Positions 47,640-59,400 of a stretch of 64,000 nucleotides of DNA are shown here, piece after piece. Both the position numbers and the translations under genes were made by a program. The notes beneath the pieces are model-generated. The model did no database searches. It had not been told where the DNA came from and saw only the letters and a list, made by a program, of their open reading frames with translations. The DNA is from Otis tarda. Its lineage: Eukaryota > Chordata > Aves > Otidiformes > Otididae. The first letter of the stretch is position 1, and every line of letters starts with the position of its first letter. The stretch is from NCBI GenBank assembly GCA_026413225.1, contig CM048572.1, positions 2,232,001 through 2,296,000 on the forward strand, given 5' to 3'.

Positions 47640-48517
47640 ATACTTTCTCACAGTAAGATAGCATTCAATTCATTGCATTCACTACCTGCAAGTGGTAGAA
47701 GCAGTAGATGCCCCACATTCATTTTTAGTGGCCAGGAAAGCAAGATTCATAGCATAGAACGGCGTTCTGTGTGAAAGTTACAATGGAGACAGTTGTTGCT
47801 TCCTGATGCTATAAATGTGACTTACCAGCCTCAAAGTCTCTCTGCCGTTCACCCCTGCTGCAGTGTCCCTCAAAGAGAACGCAACATTTGGAAGTCACTA
47901 GTATCTTCTCTCCCACATGCCAGTAATTCAAAACCAGATTAGCACTGATGTCCTCATGAAGCCTTGAGTTCCTACAACAATGTAAGGAAGGACAATACAA
48001 AGCCTCTTTGTTAGGCTTACTATTTTCCTCAGTTTGGCAAATTTTAAAAGCAATAGAGGTTTTCTGGGAGAAAGCCAATGAGGATCTGTCTCCACTTAAC
48101 TCATCGCAAATGTTATTTTAAATAACCTTGACTGTATACAAAAGATTCCTTTGTGTGCAACGCAAATCCCAGAATTGTCAGTTCTCTTCTTTGGCCCTTC
48201 AGTGGTGTAGTTAAAAAGAAGCAGCAGATTTGAAAGACTCATCTGAAAGACCCTAAGTCTCCTTTCCTATGAAATTTTGTGAAAACAAGAGACTCTTCCA
48301 GAACGTTATTTTACTGTTTTTGCACTTTAGAGATCACGGGCATGTCAAAACAGTACTTCTGTTTTCCTTTTCAAAGCTTATTTAGATATACGAGTTCATC
48401 TGGTGCTATTTTGCTTTGCTTATGCTATGGGGTACATAAGAAGAATACAGAAGTTCAGTTAAGGAAGAAGACTTGAGTGACCTGCAGTTCCCTTTGGATG
48501 CTTGCAGCTGATGCAGG
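47640..48517. other. unique sequence
   Basis: The minus-strand frame 48078-47809 has no recognised motif. No repeat family was recognised. Confidence 0.45.
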
Positions 48518-49100
48518 AATGAGGAGCGTGGCCAGCTGGTTGAGGGAGGTGATTCTCCCACTCTACTCTGCTCTGGTTAGACCCCACCTGGAGTACTGTG
48601 TCCAGTTCTGGAGCCCCCAACATCAGAAGGACATGGACCAGTTGGAGAAGGTCCAGAGGAGGCCAGGCAGATGACAAGAGGGCTGGAGGACCTTTCCTAT
48701 GAGGCCAGGCTGAGAGAGTTGGGGCTGTTCAGTCTGGAGAAGAGGAGGCTCCAAGGAGACCTTAGAGTGCTCTTCCAGTACCTCAAGGGAGCCTACAGGA
48801 AAGATGGGGAGAGACTGTTCAGCGGGGCCTGTTGTGACAGGACTAGGGATAACTGTTTCAAAATAGAGGGGGGTAGATTTAGATTAGATATTAGGAAAAC
48901 AATTTTTACACTTACGATTGTAGAACACTGGCTCAGGTTGCCCAGAGAGGTGGTGGATGCCCCATCCCTGGAAACGTTCCAGGCCAGGTTGGCCGGGGCT
49001 CTGAGCAACCTGATCCGGTTGGAGATGTCCCTGCTCCTTGCAGGGGGGTTGGACTGGATGGGCTTTAAAGGCCCCTTCCAACCCAAACCATTCTATGACT
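48518..49100 (+). mobile_element. CR1 LINE, 5'-truncated
   Basis: Plus-strand ORF2 C-terminal pieces: 48477-48674 ([39 protein letters not shown]), then frame-shifted to 48671-49102 ([53 protein letters not shown]). One frameshift lies at about 48670. The tail is CCATTCTATGA. Confidence 0.94.
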
Positions 49101-51444
49101 GAAGAGATATCTGGGCAGTCTGCAACAGTTTGCTGCCCATCGTTGAACACCCAAGTCTGCAGCCAGCTCAGATGGGTGCCCCTCTCTCCATGATGCACCC
49201 TTCTCCATGGTGTGTACCACTGTAAGGATGGGGTGCGATGCCCTCTGCTCTGCAGAAGGCTGATGTTGGAACAGGGTCCTGCAAAGTCAAAATGCCCCCT
49301 TGGAGGCTGCTACAAAAGAATTTGTCAAGGGATTTACTGAGACTAGATCATAAAGAAAACATCTGCAGCTATACAAAAAATAGAGGGAGGAGAAGGGGAA
49401 GATGAATTTGTTAACATAGGAATGTAACTTTGTCCAGAACAAAAATTTTAAGATAATTTTTAGAAACTTCAGACTTTTCAAGATTACATGCCCACATCCC
49501 AGTCTAAAATTATTGAGACAAGACCGTGACTACTGAAAAGTTTATATTTTGACTTCCAGTTGCTATAGAATTATGAGCTAAACCTCTTAATGCTTAGGAA
49601 GAATGGTGAAAGAAATACAAAAGCATTTAATAAAAGAAAACTTTAGTTTGATTCCCATTTAGCATCCGTTCCTGCTGATTGCTTTTCTGAACTGGGGCAC
49701 TGATGGAGGAAAAAGTACTCATCAGAAAGTGTTAGCTAATGGAATTTCATTCAATTGTTAACAGCAAAAAAATAAAGGTACAATCTACAGGCTTGATGGC
49801 AATCTGCTTTTACCCTTTCAGATGAGGTAATTATAAACTCTAATCCTTTTACCTGTAGTTAAAAGTTCTTAAAATGTGGTCTGTAGGCCAAAACTTTTGA
49901 CCAGTCCTACATAATGGCAACTGCACATCTTGAGGCAGAACCTCTCCACTCACTAAAATTCAGCCTTTTTCAGAGGGAAGGGATAAAGCTGCTTATCATG
50001 CCGAACGCTGCCCACTAAATTTATTCCATAAATATTCAGTATGCTATGTAGACGCTTTGAGATGTTTCAGCTTTGTGTTGTTAATATTCCACTCTAAGCC
50101 CAGGTGTTTTTCTGCTGTCCATTTTGAGGGACAATGCAAGTATGGATGGTGGTAGGTAACTGTTCTGAGATATTTTTACCAGATAATGTAGTTAAAAGAG
50201 TGTAGAGAAAGATGAAATAGAGCTATTTTGGGTCAGAAAAAAAATACTTTTTGAAAATACATATGATACATTTAGTTGGGAGGAACCTATTTTTTTGGTA
50301 GCAGGACATACGTCTGTTTCCAGGGTCATAATGCCATAAGAGTTCTGGTAGCATATCTCAGGTTGTTGAGCTACACCCCCTTGTGCTCCTGTTGGGTGAC
50401 CATATCTGGATAGCTCTGAGCTACACGCAAGCAAGAATGTGACCTGGCAAATTCCCTAATTTCTGCTCAGATAAGTCAAGATTATGCCTTTTTGCTCTGG
50501 CAGAAATAGACTCTAGACGTGTTCCCTCTTTTAACTAAAGCCTAATACAAGGTACCTTCAGGTCTCAGTCCCATGTACTGTGTCCAAAAAATTTGTTTCT
50601 CACGAGCTAGATATAGTCCTTGATCACACAGCTTGACTTGACTAATTCACAGAAGAGGAATGTAGCCACCCGCTCTGGAAGATCAGCTTTTGGACCAAGA
50701 CCATTAGCCATGTGAACTGAAGCCACAGTTGAGAGAAACCATCTTGGCATCCTGACAAAGACGGCTCTTCAGCTTGAGCGCTGGAACAGCAGTCCTGCAC
50801 TTGGGCCAAAACTTTGCATCAAGACTGCAAAAAAAGATGAGCTAGTCTCATAGTATACGAGGGTGTGTGACAGTGGAGGTGAAATGACGTTGAGAGAGAG
50901 AGAGAGAGAGAGAGAGACAGTCTTTTTCACCCATCCTTGTGTAGCTTTCTCCAGGGACTGTTGAACATTCAGGGAGTGCGTTCCTACTGGGGCCTGGCAG
51001 GAGTGGCAACTTGAACGGACGTGGTGAAGGAGTGCTTAGATCCAACAGTATAGTCCAGCATGGCAGCCTGCAGCCTCTTGGCAGAGCTCTGTGTTTTCCT
51101 CTGGAATTGAGTATTCTTTTGTAGTGAATGATCCGAAGTGTCCCTTGGGTTATGCTGACATTTCCCCAGGCGTGTGGCTTAGCTCTGCCCACAAGCTCCA
51201 CGCAGCTCACGAGGCCCTCCTGCAAAGACAAAAGCTAAAGGAAACAGAAGTGAGTCACAAATCGGTCTGGCTTGGTAACCTGTGTCCCTTCCAGTAATAA
51301 ATCTGACTTATAAAAACCAAATGCAAAACTGCACATCTAAAAAGAAAGCATGTGGGCCGTACTTAAAGAATGGGCAACAGGGCAGCAGCAGCTAAACAGG
51401 AATGGATAAGCTCATCCTAGGGTCTCCAGTTCAGTTCAGGCGGT
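49101..51444. other. unique sequence with a (GA)n tract
   Basis: No exon or repeat family recognised. The open frame 50848-51231 (-) overlaps the GA microsatellite and is not considered coding. Confidence 0.45.
50892..50917 (+). repeat. (GA)13 microsatellite
   Basis: Thirteen uninterrupted GA units. Confidence 0.97.
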
Positions 51445-51449
51445 GTAGG
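51445..51449 (+). repeat. target-site duplication, left (GTAGG)
   Basis: Identical to 52586-52590 across the LTR. The following T matches on both sides, so 6 bp is possible. Confidence 0.85.
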
Positions 51450-52585
51450 TGTTGTAGTTCAGCCCCGATGGGGACCAGACTACGCAGTCTCTCTCTCACT
51501 CCCCCCACCCTCTGAGAGAACAGGGGGAGATAATATAAGAAAAAACAGGCTTGAGGTTTGAGATAAGGACAGGGAGAAATCTTTAAAGTTACTGTCACAG
51601 GCAAAATAGACTCAACTTGGGGAAAACTATTCATTTATTTCTAAAACTAGCAGGAGAATGAGACAGAGAACAAGATAACCTCCCCCCACCCCTTCCCGGG
51701 CTTAACATTATCTCTACCACCTTCCGCCCCGAGCGGCACGGGGGGGAAGAGGGAACGGGGCTCGCGGTCAGTTCATCATGTATTGTTTTACGCTGCTACT
51801 TCGAAGTCGGGGGAAGAACTCCTCGCATTCCTCCTCTGCTCCATCGTGGGGTCCCTCCCACGGGCCACAGTGCTTTGTGAAACTGCTCCGGCGTGGGTCA
51901 TCTCTTCCACGGGGTGCAGTCCCTCCAGAAGAGCTGTCCCAGCGGGCCCTCCATGGGCCACAGACTTCTTTAGGCCTCCACCTGCCCCGGTGTGGGGTCC
52001 TCCACGGGCTGCAGGTGGATCTCTGCCCCTCCGTGGGCCTCCATGGGCTGCAGGGGGACAACCTGCTCCACCATGGTCGTCACCACAGGCTGCAGGGGAA
52101 TCTTGGCCAGGAGCCGCATTACTCCTCCCCCTCCTTCACTGACCTTGGCGTCTGCAGCTGTTCCTCACAAGAAAAATTCTTCACAACAGGCTGGCAGACA
52201 CCTCTCAGGATCTTTTTACATCTTGTTCACTTCTCATCTCCTCTCCACTTCTTGCAGCCAGGCCGGGCCGAGTTGGGCCCAGTTGGCCGCCTGGCGGGAG
52301 GCCAGAGGGTGAGGGGTGCAAGACCCACAAGGCTCACGCCTCCACCTCTCTGCCCCCGCTCAGCTCCTTCACATCTTCTCTCTTTTTTTTTCCTGTTTTC
52401 CCCTTCTTAAATACGTTATCGCAGAGCCATTATCACAGAACATTCTGCTACCAATTGGCTCGGCCTTGGCCAGCAGCTGGTCCACCCTAGGCCCGGCCGA
52501 GTCCACTGAACAAAGGGGAAACTTCTAGCAGTTTCCTACAGAAGCTGCCACCTTAGGCCCCCCCTCACTAAACAAAACCAGAACA
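51450..52585 (-). mobile_element. endogenous retrovirus solo LTR, 1136 bp
   Basis: In the minus direction it starts TGTTCTGGTTTTGTTTAGTG and ends GGGGCTGAACTACAACA, with perfect TGTT...AACA termini and GTAGG duplicated on both sides. A TATA-like TATTTAAG lies at 52413-52406. The GC-rich middle (51780-52140), with repeated CTCCACGGGCTGCAG-type motifs, is a signature of a widespread avian LTR family. Plus-strand open frames here (up to 210 codons) run antisense to the LTR and are not genes. No gag, pol or env lies beside it, so it is a solo LTR left by recombination between two LTRs. Confidence 0.9.
52406..52413 (-). promoter_or_regulatory. LTR TATA-like box
   Basis: TATTTAAG in the LTR sense direction, followed by a pyrimidine/purine-rich leader. 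Confidence 0.5.
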
Positions 52586-52590
52586 GTAGG
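52586..52590 (+). repeat. target-site duplication, right (GTAGG)
   Basis: Partner of 51445-51449. Confidence 0.85.
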
Positions 52591-55500
52591 TAACTTAGAT
52601 GTTTGCGAATGCTTTAGAATTGCATCAGATACAGAATTAGCATTACGTTTGACACAGGGAACACTTTTTTTTGCCTTACTTAGCTTTCTAGAGGCTGCAG
52701 AAGCCTGGACTGTCCTGAAGAGAAGAGCAGCTACACACAGAGCTGGCTGCTCCTGGAAACTGGGCAGGCTGCACCCATCCGGAGGGCTCGGCCTGCGTGT
52801 CCTCCCCCCAGCCTCCGCACGGGTGAGAGGGTTTGCTCTTCCCACACCCCTGCAGCGAGCTGTACGCTTAGCTCCTCAGGGGTCTGCAGTTGCTCTGCGT
52901 TACTGGAGCTCCTCCAGTTTAGCAAGTCTATATGTAGCTCTTCACTGTGGCTTACTCGTTGATCTCCAAAGTGCTGGTACATTTTCATCTTCTACTTGTA
53001 AGTGGATTGTCCACAATCCTTCCAGTGGAAAATGTCTAACCCTTGTTTTTTAGCACAGGACTTTCCCCAGTGCTACAATTCAGGAGAATTTAAATGTTCT
53101 TGATCTCATATTGCCTTCTGAGATTGAGGGTATCCTGGTTGGGCAAATATTCTTGCAGTGAGAAAGACTGATATTAGGTTTTTACACTTAAAACAGTGAG
53201 AGCCAGAAAGCCAGGAGGTACTGTTGGAAGGGAGGTAACAGAAGATGTGTTCAAACCAGGCCTTTCTGTGCAGCACCCAGCACCCGCATTTGTCAGTAAC
53301 AAGGCTCCCGGTCGTGCGCGCTGAACTTCTCCCTGGAGAAGCTGCTCTCAGCTGCCGGCACAGGGAGCCTGGCCTTGGGATGACGGAAGCACGTAAGGCA
53401 GAATGCTGTTGTTGGGTCTATGTTAGTTGACTGCTAGATGGGCTGAAGTACAGTGAATTGTTACCTTCTTCATCTCCTTTTTTGATGACTTTAAAAATCC
53501 CCAGCAAACTCACAGCATGTAGCTATGCATGGCATGAAGCCACTCAATATGTGTATGTGCAGATGACGGGTCCTACTGATCATCTTGGATCCATGGAGGT
53601 CTGTTAGTGCTAATATTGCCTGCCCTGCTTTGCTGTTTTCTAAGAATGAAGCTGTTTCAAATAAAAGGTGCAAATGACATTTTTGTAAGGCTGGCTTTGA
53701 ACTAGGGAGGCCTGAGAGCTCTTGCTGTAAGTGCAGAAACAGCTATCTCCAGCTGTGCACCAGATGGGGACAAAAGGATACCAGAGGTTGACCTGCTATC
53801 TTGAGGTTATTGGCACCAGCTGTATTCACCGGGTGTGGATTTAGGTGCCCCTGCTTGGAATTTGTCTCCAACACTGAAGAAAACATTTGCTTTCACAGTC
53901 TTGAGTAGATACAGCCCACCCTGGGCTGGGATCGGTGTGCAATTAGGCTCTGCTTTTGTTCTAATTCACGCTGTACTTGCTGGTTCTTGGTTGATCCATA
54001 AATTTAGTCCCATTGTGAAAAAGCTTGGCTGGCCTTTCTCAGCTTCTGTATGAATGTATTTTTAAGTGCCATCTTGGTTAAATTAATTGCCAGCAACATG
54101 GCCTGTCAGTTGTTCCGCATACTGCGCTGCAGAGAAAGGGGAGAGATCCAGGTCGTAAGGCAGAATGGGAGAAGTGTTGACAGTCATATATTTTACAAGT
54201 GGGACAAGGCTGAATGGCTGTGTGGCAGAGGAGACAATTCAGAATTTAATCGCTGGGTGCTGGTCCTGGAGAATTCCTGCAGCACTGCGTGCAGAGATTG
54301 CATTATCATGAAAATACGGCACAACCAGCATGGAATAGCTCGTGGTTTCAGAACCCCTGTCAGAAAAGGCAACCTACACGAGGATCTGCCTTAGATCTTC
54401 AACAATATCAGGGCTGTGGTAGTTAAGGGCAGTCCGTGGCAAACTTCTTGCTGGGGCTGGGGTGGTGGTGCAGTTTTGTGGTGATGTTGGGGAGAATTGT
54501 GGTATTTTAGGTGGGGAAGGTTGCTGTTATTCTGGGGACCTGTCAAAGGACTCCTGAAAGGGACGAGGGCTGTCAATGGCTCATCTGGGCTGAGGACTGC
54601 CACCACCTCCTGATGCACATGAATGCATACATCAGAGTTTGATACTAAAACATGCCTGACAGTCTGCATTTCTAAATGTTGTTGACTAGCCAAGAGTGCT
54701 TGCCAACTGATAATGTTTTGTGAACTTTACCCGCTGTTTTGATACGGTTCCCCACTTCTCTTGTCCAGGAATCCCTCCCTAGAGTTGGAAGCAGGGAGGA
54801 CAAAGGTTAATGTTGCACTAGGTAAGGTCAGAGCGGCAGTGGAATGAGAGTTTGGCTGGCCAAGGTCCTGTGTGCATACCTGTATTGTAAACCCAGCTCT
54901 TTCTTAACTTCAGTTGTTAAATTCATGATCTGTGGAATGGAAGGTGGAAGAACAGGGTGAGGGGGAAAAACACTCAGTTCCTTGAGTTCTTGGAGGTTTA
55001 CTGGAAGCTAGGGCCTCAGAAGGCAAAGGGAAGAGGGTGCAACATGAATTTACCATTTCTTAGAGAAGCAATATTAATGATAGAAACTAAAACCAGTTCA
55101 ACACTCAGGGAAGGCGAGCATAGTAAAGAGTCAGTTTGTCTGATTTGCAGTCTTTTACCCCAGGTGAAGTGGATGCTAGGACAACTTACAAAGGATATGG
55201 AAGTACAGCATGAATGTGCACAAAGAAAATTGGAAAGGGATATAGCTAATACTTGACCAAACCTATAATAAGAAAATATCTCCAACAACATCCAACTGTA
55301 AAGACCAAATCCAAGGAAAATGCTGATCTCCTACTTAAGATAGAACTGTTAAATTGAAGAGTTTAGGCAGCTTACAACATAAAAATGGCTGACATCTTGG
55401 ACTAGGATATGAAATGAAAGGCCAGAGGACAGTTAACCCAACTCAAGATTTCCACATGAGGTGGGCTCAATGTATTTAATCTCAATCTAAATTTCAGGGG

Positions 55501-55601
55501 ATGGAGAAGTTTGGGTGTGACCAATGAGTAACCAGTCCTAACCATCAAGGAGAGGGGGAGGGGATCAGCAGGGGAGTCATATTTCTACTAGTTTTCCCTA
55601 A
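52591..55601. other. unique sequence
   Basis: No repeat family recognised. Plus-strand frames 52649-53053 and 54050-54394 and the minus-strand frame 54391-54693 lack motifs and splice bounds that I trust. Confidence 0.45.
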
Positions 55602-56448
55602 AATCACAAAATGAAAGAATAGTTTGGGTGGGAAGGGACCTTTCAAGGCCACCCAGTCCAACCGCCCTGCAAGGAGCAGGGCCGTCTCCAACCAGATCAG
55701 GTTGCTCGGAGCCCCATTCAACCTGGCCTGGAATGTTTCCAGGGATGGGGCATCCACCGCCTCTCTGGGAAACCTGGGCCAGTGTTCTACCACCCTCAGT
55801 GTAAAAAATTTCTTCCTTATGTCCAGTCTAAATCTAGCCTCTTTTAATTTAAACTCATTACCCCTTGTCCCATCCTTCTTATCCCTTTAGGCACTGGGAG
55901 GCCGCTCTCAGGTCTCCCCAGAGCCTCCTCCTCTCCAGGCTGAACAACTCCAACTCTCTCAGCCTGGCCTCACAGCAGAGGTGCTCCAGCCCTTTCATCA
56001 TCTGCCTGGCCTCCTCTGGACCCTCTCCAACTGGTCCATGTCCTTCTGATGTTGGAGGCTCCAGAGCTGGATGCAGGTGGGGTCTCACCAGACTGGAATA
56101 GAATCCCCTCCCTCGACCTGCTGGCCACGCTGCTTTTGATGCAGCCCAGGATGTGGTTGGCTTTCTGGGCTGCAAGTGCACATTGCCAGCTCATGTTCAG
56201 CTTCTCATCCACCAGTAACCCCAAGCTCTTCTCCTCAGGGATTCTCTGAATCCCTTCATCCCTTAGCCCGTCTTGATACCGGGAGTTGCCCCGACCCATG
56301 TGCAGGACCTTGCACTTGGCCTGGTTGAACTTCATGAGGTTTGCACGGGCCCACCTCTCCAGCCTTTCAAGGACCTTGTGGATGGTATCCCTTCCCTCCA
56401 GCGTGTTGACTGCACCACACAGCTTGGTGTCATCAAATATCATCAAAT
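55602..56448 (-). mobile_element. CR1 LINE, 5'-truncated near the RT catalytic box
   Basis: Minus-strand ORF2 pieces: 56461-55970 ([54 protein letters not shown]), 56181-55879 (RELELFSLERRRLWGDL) and 55793-55545 (EHWPRFPREAVDAPS), separated by frameshifts. The 5' edge falls within FADD, where FDD remains. A short ATCATCAAAT repeat marks the junction at 56430-56448. The 3' tail is degraded. Confidence 0.93.
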
Positions 56449-59400
56449 AAGCTGCTGGCAAGACAAAAAGCCCTGTGGCTACGGATAAGCAGCACTGTCA
56501 CATGTCTTGGCATAGACACATGGAACTTTTTTGAGCATGGAGCAATGTGTTCTGAATGAAGCTTCTAAGATAGCTGTAAAGCTGCTGGAAAAACATAGGA
56601 GCTCTGTCAACAGCTCTCTGTCAAAGGGCAAAGATGCATGAAGGGTACTTAATGTGGAGCAGGAATAATCGATTTCTTAAAAAAGGATCAGGGAACCAAT
56701 GGCCATGTAACAGAGCCCACAGATGCTGTGGGTTCAGATCCAGCTCCTGAACCATCGCAGTGATTGCCCACAAGCTATCTCAGCCCCCTGCATCACGCTC
56801 CAGTGGAAGGGCAGGCATTGCACCAGAAAGGGTGAGCAGCTGGATGGTGGAAAACAAATGTGGAATAGACCTTCCCCTCCATACGGTGCTCAGGCCTTCG
56901 CTGCGGTGATACATCTAGGGCTGGACACTGAGAGAAGAAAAGCAGTGCATGAAAGGGCACAGGGGAGATTAGTAAGAGTTCTTTAAAAACAGGAAACCAG
57001 GACCTAAATTGCTGCACTCTGTCTTTGGTGGGCTGGAAGCATATGAATGAATGAATCCTGGGAGACTGGTTATTACTGGGCTACTGTAAAAGCAGAGAGG
57101 GGAAGAACAAGCAGACATGTGAAAATAACACCTATAGCTGGTATTTTGCAATATATCAAAATGCCAAATATTCAGGCTTTCAGAGAAGAGACAAGTTACT
57201 GCTGAGCTGATCCCTAAGCAATTGAAAGCCATGTCTCAGCAGTTAAGTCATTTAAGCAAAAACACATGTATCGTACCTTCTGTTAGGTGAGGACGGCAGC
57301 TTCACTGGGAGTGACCCAGAGAGCCCTGCCAAGGCAACGCTACCGCTTCTGACCCAGCAGTTGTAAAACCGGAATTAAATGCAGCTCCTACAGTAGCAAA
57401 CGGTCAGTGTGCTATGTGAGTGTCAAAAGCAAGGGCAGAAATAGAAGAAGAAAGAAAAAAAAATATCACGTAGAGGAACACAAGTCCAACAAAAGCACAG
57501 AAATATATTTGGGGTTGAAAGCTTCTGTTTGTGGTCTTTAAAATAAGAGCTGGATAGGCTCCAAATTACAACCAGGTGGCATTTAAAACCACTTCAGTAG
57601 ATGGCCTGACCCCAGCAGTGTGTCCATGTGTCTAGCCTTAGGGCACGTAGAAGTGGGAACAGCGTGAGGAGTGTTAGAAGGTCTGGGGCAGGCAGGAGTA
57701 GGCTGTGAAATAATGAATACAGGGAAAAAAAAAAAAGTTAACTCTAAGGAAAAGGAATGGCCTTTGCTACTGTAACTCCCTGATGCATTTCCTTGGGGAA
57801 GGACAGAAAAGGAGGGTGACTGGAGGAGCGGGATAATGTAACCCTTGAGGGAGTGTTAGATAAGTAACGCAGCAATGGATCTGCAACCAGAGCAAACATG
57901 AGCTCACATAATGACTTAGCCCCTGGGGTCTGCGGAGGATACGAGACAAGTCTTCAGGATGCCTCCTACTTGATCCCTTGACAGAGATCAGGATCAAAAA
58001 AAGGGAAGGTGAGCTCGGGGCCTCCACCACACCAGTTCTGGAGCAGCAATGCCCATCACTTGCTTTACCAGTCCCTGTGGACTAGAGAGTGCCCTGCACG
58101 TACAGGGAATTTACAAGATGACAGGACAACAAAGAGCCCAGGATGGTGCTGGTGTGCCCATGAGCATAGTCCTGGGCATCTGGCTACCAACCTCCATTAA
58201 GTACGGGTAGGAGAAGAGCTATTAAGCTTGAGTCTGTTACCGGATGCACTGCAAAGTGCAAAGAAATTGGACCTATTGAAGTACATACTGGCTTCAGGAG
58301 AGGAGCTAGAACATTTTGTGCACAGCCTAATGCACAGGTCTAGCAGAAGAGTAAGAGCAGAACCTTCTGCCTCTAGCCTTTTTGTGGGAAAATTAATTAA
58401 TACTGGATTTGACAAACCAACATCCTGATCCTCTGTCACAGAGAAAGCCAAAACACCTTTGGCCTCAGTGGAAAGCCAGGAGCCCACTCACAGAGACACA
58501 TTAGAGCAAGGAGTAGCGGTACAGTGCCACGTGCCTGTAAGGATCCCATCTGGCATGTCCTGAAAGCAGATGGCAAGGCTCACCAGCTAACATCTTTGTG
58601 CTTGCTCATTAATAATTCCAAATTAATTTCTAATGTAGGAATTTGTATCAATAGTGCAATAATTTTTGCAATTAAATGCTATTATGCAGCAGCAGAAATA
58701 AATTATTGTGGATGTGCTTTGCTTTGTTAGAGAATCCAATCCCCTCACAGAAGGATGAAATTCAAGACTATTGCCTTGACCCTTTGTGTAGGTTGTTGTG
58801 CCATACCTCAAGTTTATGATGTTTGTTTCTGCTTCCACTATTTCTCAGTTTCTCTCCTTTTTTAAAAAAAACCAAAAACCAAAAACCTCCAAACTCCAAC
58901 AAAACCATAGTCCCATGATGGCAAAAAGCAATGTCCTACCTGTTTCCAGGCACAGTCCAAGCTGTCGTCATTCACTCCTTGTTTTGTTTCTGTTGGCTGC
59001 AAAACTAAGAAGAATTACGTTGATGAAAAGGAATTGGGAATACGAAATTAAAGCCTTCATGTTTAGAACTGCACAATAAGATCCTCAAAAGACCAAATAG
59101 TCCATATCAATCTCAGAACTCACCTGCAAAAGAACTAAGGCCATAATTTATAACAGGTAGACCCTGGATAGATCTTAATTTAAATAGCTTAATTTCAGTT
59201 TAGCTTGATGAATTCTCACAGGCTGAACTATGAAGCTATGTACATAATTTTCCCATTTCCTCCCTCTTCTCAGACACATACAATTAGAGGCACATTTGCT
59301 AGATTTAAAAATTTTTTTCTTGTTTCTGTCCTGCACCACAGGCAAGAAATTCTTCTTGGATAAAAATCTCAACAAAAGCTGGTGAAAATTTTAGCCAGCT

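Noticed and set aside
50848-51231. 127-codon minus-strand frame
   Set aside because: Spans the (GA)13 microsatellite, giving a serine/leucine run. No domain was found.
51778-52410. 210-codon plus-strand open frame, proline/serine/arginine-rich
   Set aside because: Lies wholly inside the minus-strand LTR and reflects its GC-rich repetitive core, not a gene.
58861-58905. A-rich AAACC tract considered as a processed-retrocopy poly(A) tail
   Set aside because: No upstream coding remnant or flanking duplication was recognised.
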